NCBI RefSeq assembly: GCF_000688455.1 | Contig: NZ_JIAL01000001.1 | Location: 1,023,001-1,087,000 of the forward strand | Direction: 5' to 3' | Source: Pseudacidobacterium ailaaui | GTDB lineage: Bacteria > Acidobacteriota > Terriglobia > Terriglobales > Acidobacteriaceae | DNA length: 64,000 nucleotides | In this document: one piece after another, positions 62,728 through 64,000 of the stretch | Numbering within the stretch: position 1 is the first letter of the stretch | How the letters are laid out: every line of letters starts with the position of its first letter | The notes under the pieces: model-generated | Databases searched by the model: none | What the model was told of the DNA's origin: nothing | What the model saw: the letters and a program-made list of their open reading frames with translations, nothing else | Translations under genes and position numbers: made by a program

Positions 62728-63795
62728 ATGGACCTCGTTCTTGTACGCATTCTTTTTGCCTTGATTTTTGCCGCTGCCTGCTACTATTTCAGGCCCTTCG
62801 GGCTGTCAGAGATTGTTTCAGCATCGCTTGGAGTTGCCATCGCCGCTGTGGTCATCGTCTTTGAGGTGCGCGTGCGGGCCCTGAGCCTGCGGCGTCTGAT
62901 TGGCGCAGTTGCCGGAAGTGTTCCGGGTATCTTTGGGGCCTTTCTCTTCTGCCTGGTGCTGTCCAGCAGCCTGCCCGCGGGGAGCGCACGCAGTATTCTA
63001 CAGATTTTCGTCCTCCTACTCATGTCCTATGTTGGACTCGTTGTAGGAGCCAGTAAAGGTGACCTGCTGGACCTGACGGCACTTGGCGGCCTGTTCAGCA
63101 GCGAACGGCAGATAAAACATGCGGTAAAACTGCTGGACACCAGCGCCATTATTGATGGACGCATTGCCGACATGGCCGAAACTGGTTTTGTAGATGGCAC
63201 CCTGGTGGTCCCCGAATTTGTACTGCATGAATTACAAATGGTGGCTGATTCCGCTGATGCTTCCAAACGGCAGCGTGGACGCCGCGGTCTGGACGTGCTG
63301 CAACGCATGCAGGGAAATTCCCTGTTGAATGTACAGATCGTCAAAGATGATTTTCCCCAGGTACGCGAAGTAGACCTGAAGCTGATTGAACTGGCCAGGA
63401 AATTGGAGGCCAAAATCATCACCAATGATTTCAACCTGAACAAAGTGGCGCAGCTACACCGCGTTCAGGCATTAAATATCAATGATCTGGCCAATTCGCT
63501 CAAGCCCGTTGTCCTGCCAGGAGAAAAGATGCACGTGGCCATTCTGAAAGAAGGCAAAGAGTATGACCAGGGCGTAGGATACCTTGACGATGGAACAATG
63601 GTGGTGGTGGACCATGCGCGGCGCATGATTGGGCGATCGGTAGAAATCTCTGTGACCTCTGTTCTGCAGACGGCTTCAGGCAAAATGATCTTTGGCAGGG
63701 TGGAAGAAGTCCCGCAAAGATCGGAAGCCATGCGCAATGTACCGGATGTCCGGGGAGTGTCCGGCGAATCGGAATACCAGCCGTCTACAAAGTAA
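62728..63795 (+). CDS. PIN-TRAM domain membrane protein (YacL-like)
   Basis: A 355-residue protein with four N-terminal TM helices (residues ~3-105), then a PIN ribonuclease domain (LLDTSAIIDGRIADM with Asp137, VVPEFVLHELQMVADS, KIITNDFNLNKVAQL). A C-terminal TRAM RNA-binding domain follows (VLPGEKMHVAILKEGKEYDQGVGYLDDGTMVVV). This is the Bacillus YacL architecture, and such proteins are thought to be membrane-tethered RNases. The start at 62728 gives the first TM directly; a 47-codon upstream extension lacks sense. The tail after ~340 is disordered. It follows the gyrA terminator, so it has its own promoter. Confidence 0.9.
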   Translation: MDLVLVRILFALIFAAACYYFRPFGLSEIVSASLGVAIAAVVIVFEVRVRALSLRRLIGAVAGSVPGIFGAFLFCLVLSSSLPAGSARSILQIFVLLLMSYVGLVVGASKGDLLDLTALGGLFSSERQIKHAVKLLDTSAIIDGRIADMAETGFVDGTLVVPEFVLHELQMVADSADASKRQRGRRGLDVLQRMQGNSLLNVQIVKDDFPQVREVDLKLIELARKLEAKIITNDFNLNKVAQLHRVQALNINDLANSLKPVVLPGEKMHVAILKEGKEYDQGVGYLDDGTMVVVDHARRMIGRSVEISVTSVLQTASGKMIFGRVEEVPQRSEAMRNVPDVRGVSGESEYQPSTK

Positions 63796-63809
63796 GCCCA
63801 GAAATCTTT

Positions 63810-64000
63810 TCAGTCTTCCCGCTTCAATCTGCGGTGTTCGGCCAGCATCCCCATGCTATGCATCAGGTTCTGGAGAGTCACGATTCCAATCACTTTGCCA
63901 CCCTCGGTGACAGGCACGAGCGACATTTTGCCGCCTGCCATGCGGCGGATCATGGCCCCCAGAGAATCATCGGGCTGGGCGGCGAGAAGGGCGCGCGACA
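63810..64000 (-). CDS. CBS-domain protein, 3' end only (5' end outside window)
   Basis: The minus-strand frame remains open to the window edge. The visible ~63 residues read ...LLAAQPDDSLGAMIRRM, KMSLVPVTEGGKVIGIVTLQNL and HRRLKRED before the TGA at 63810-63812, the second half of a CBS domain. CBS domains bind adenosyl ligands and regulate attached enzymes or channels. A CBS-bearing site-2 protease is one common candidate in this lineage, but the catalytic part is off the window and this cannot be confirmed. Confidence 0.75.
   Translation of the reverse strand, partial: SRALLAAQPDDSLGAMIRRMAGGKMSLVPVTEGGKVIGIVTLQNLMHSMGMLAEHRRLKRED

Overview
The window is about 64 kb of a moderately GC-rich, gene-dense bacterial chromosome. 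It is most likely from the family Acidobacteriaceae. The pointers are an ADOP-type duplicated orphan ABC permease, an Oar-like TonB-dependent receptor with a carboxypeptidase-like N-terminal domain, a winged-helix/ATPase fusion regulator, a YXWGXW-repeat lipoprotein, and a Gly/His/Arg-rich PadR regulator. No rRNA, tRNA, CRISPR array, phage, plasmid or insertion sequence was recognised. The gene content is mainly core chromosomal.

Layout. 1-9 kb: end of a peroxiredoxin-like gene, an ADOP permease, thrS overlapping a CgeB-like glycosyltransferase, a YXWGXW lipoprotein, and rsmI. 9-16 kb: a large secreted beta-helix protein, then a leftward gatC-gatA-ABC ATPase run. 15.4-20 kb: cell-surface polysaccharide genes (a monotopic sugar transferase and a very large SLBB export protein) and a stand-alone CuA-type cupredoxin. 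20-23 kb: aldo/keto reductase and a winged-helix/ATPase regulator. 23-26 kb: ruvX, greA and a CDP-alcohol phosphatidyltransferase leftward; mltG and a lipoprotein rightward. 27-32 kb: XRE-cupin regulator, a TIGR01777 epimerase, an FnIII lipoprotein, a fumarylacetoacetate hydrolase family enzyme and transaldolase. 32-33 kb: an ICMT-like membrane methyltransferase divergent from a PadR regulator. 33-41 kb: clpB, hsp20, a DHA2 exporter, dnaK and a small conserved-looking protein. 41-46 kb: TonB-dependent receptor and mntH. 46-64 kb: purD, gatB, mfd, a DUF885 peptidase, galU, a thioredoxin-fold protein, ruvB, a polytopic membrane protein, a small secreted/anchored protein, gyrA, a PIN-TRAM membrane protein and the end of a CBS-domain gene.

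How the genes fit together. Translation (thrS, gatA/B/C, rsmI), DNA repair and topology (ruvB, ruvX, mfd, gyrA, greA), proteostasis (clpB, hsp20, dnaK) and envelope/EPS assembly (SLBB export protein, sugar transferase, galU, CgeB-like transferase, mltG) dominate.

Most interesting signals. (1) Two loci 20 kb apart, the ADOP permease and the winged-helix/ATPase regulator, share an upstream design. Each has two 16-bp TGTCC-N6-GGACA elements (TGT-N10-ACA) spaced exactly 21 bp, followed about 70 bp later by a GG-N10-GC sigma-54-like promoter. This suggests an uncharacterised sigma-54/enhancer-binding-protein regulon. (2) A near-perfect 26-bp palindrome overlaps the PadR start region, and a half-site copy faces the divergent methyltransferase gene. 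(3) An orphan CuA domain, internally duplicated secreted modules, and several strong hairpins in leaders and convergent gaps are also worth checking.
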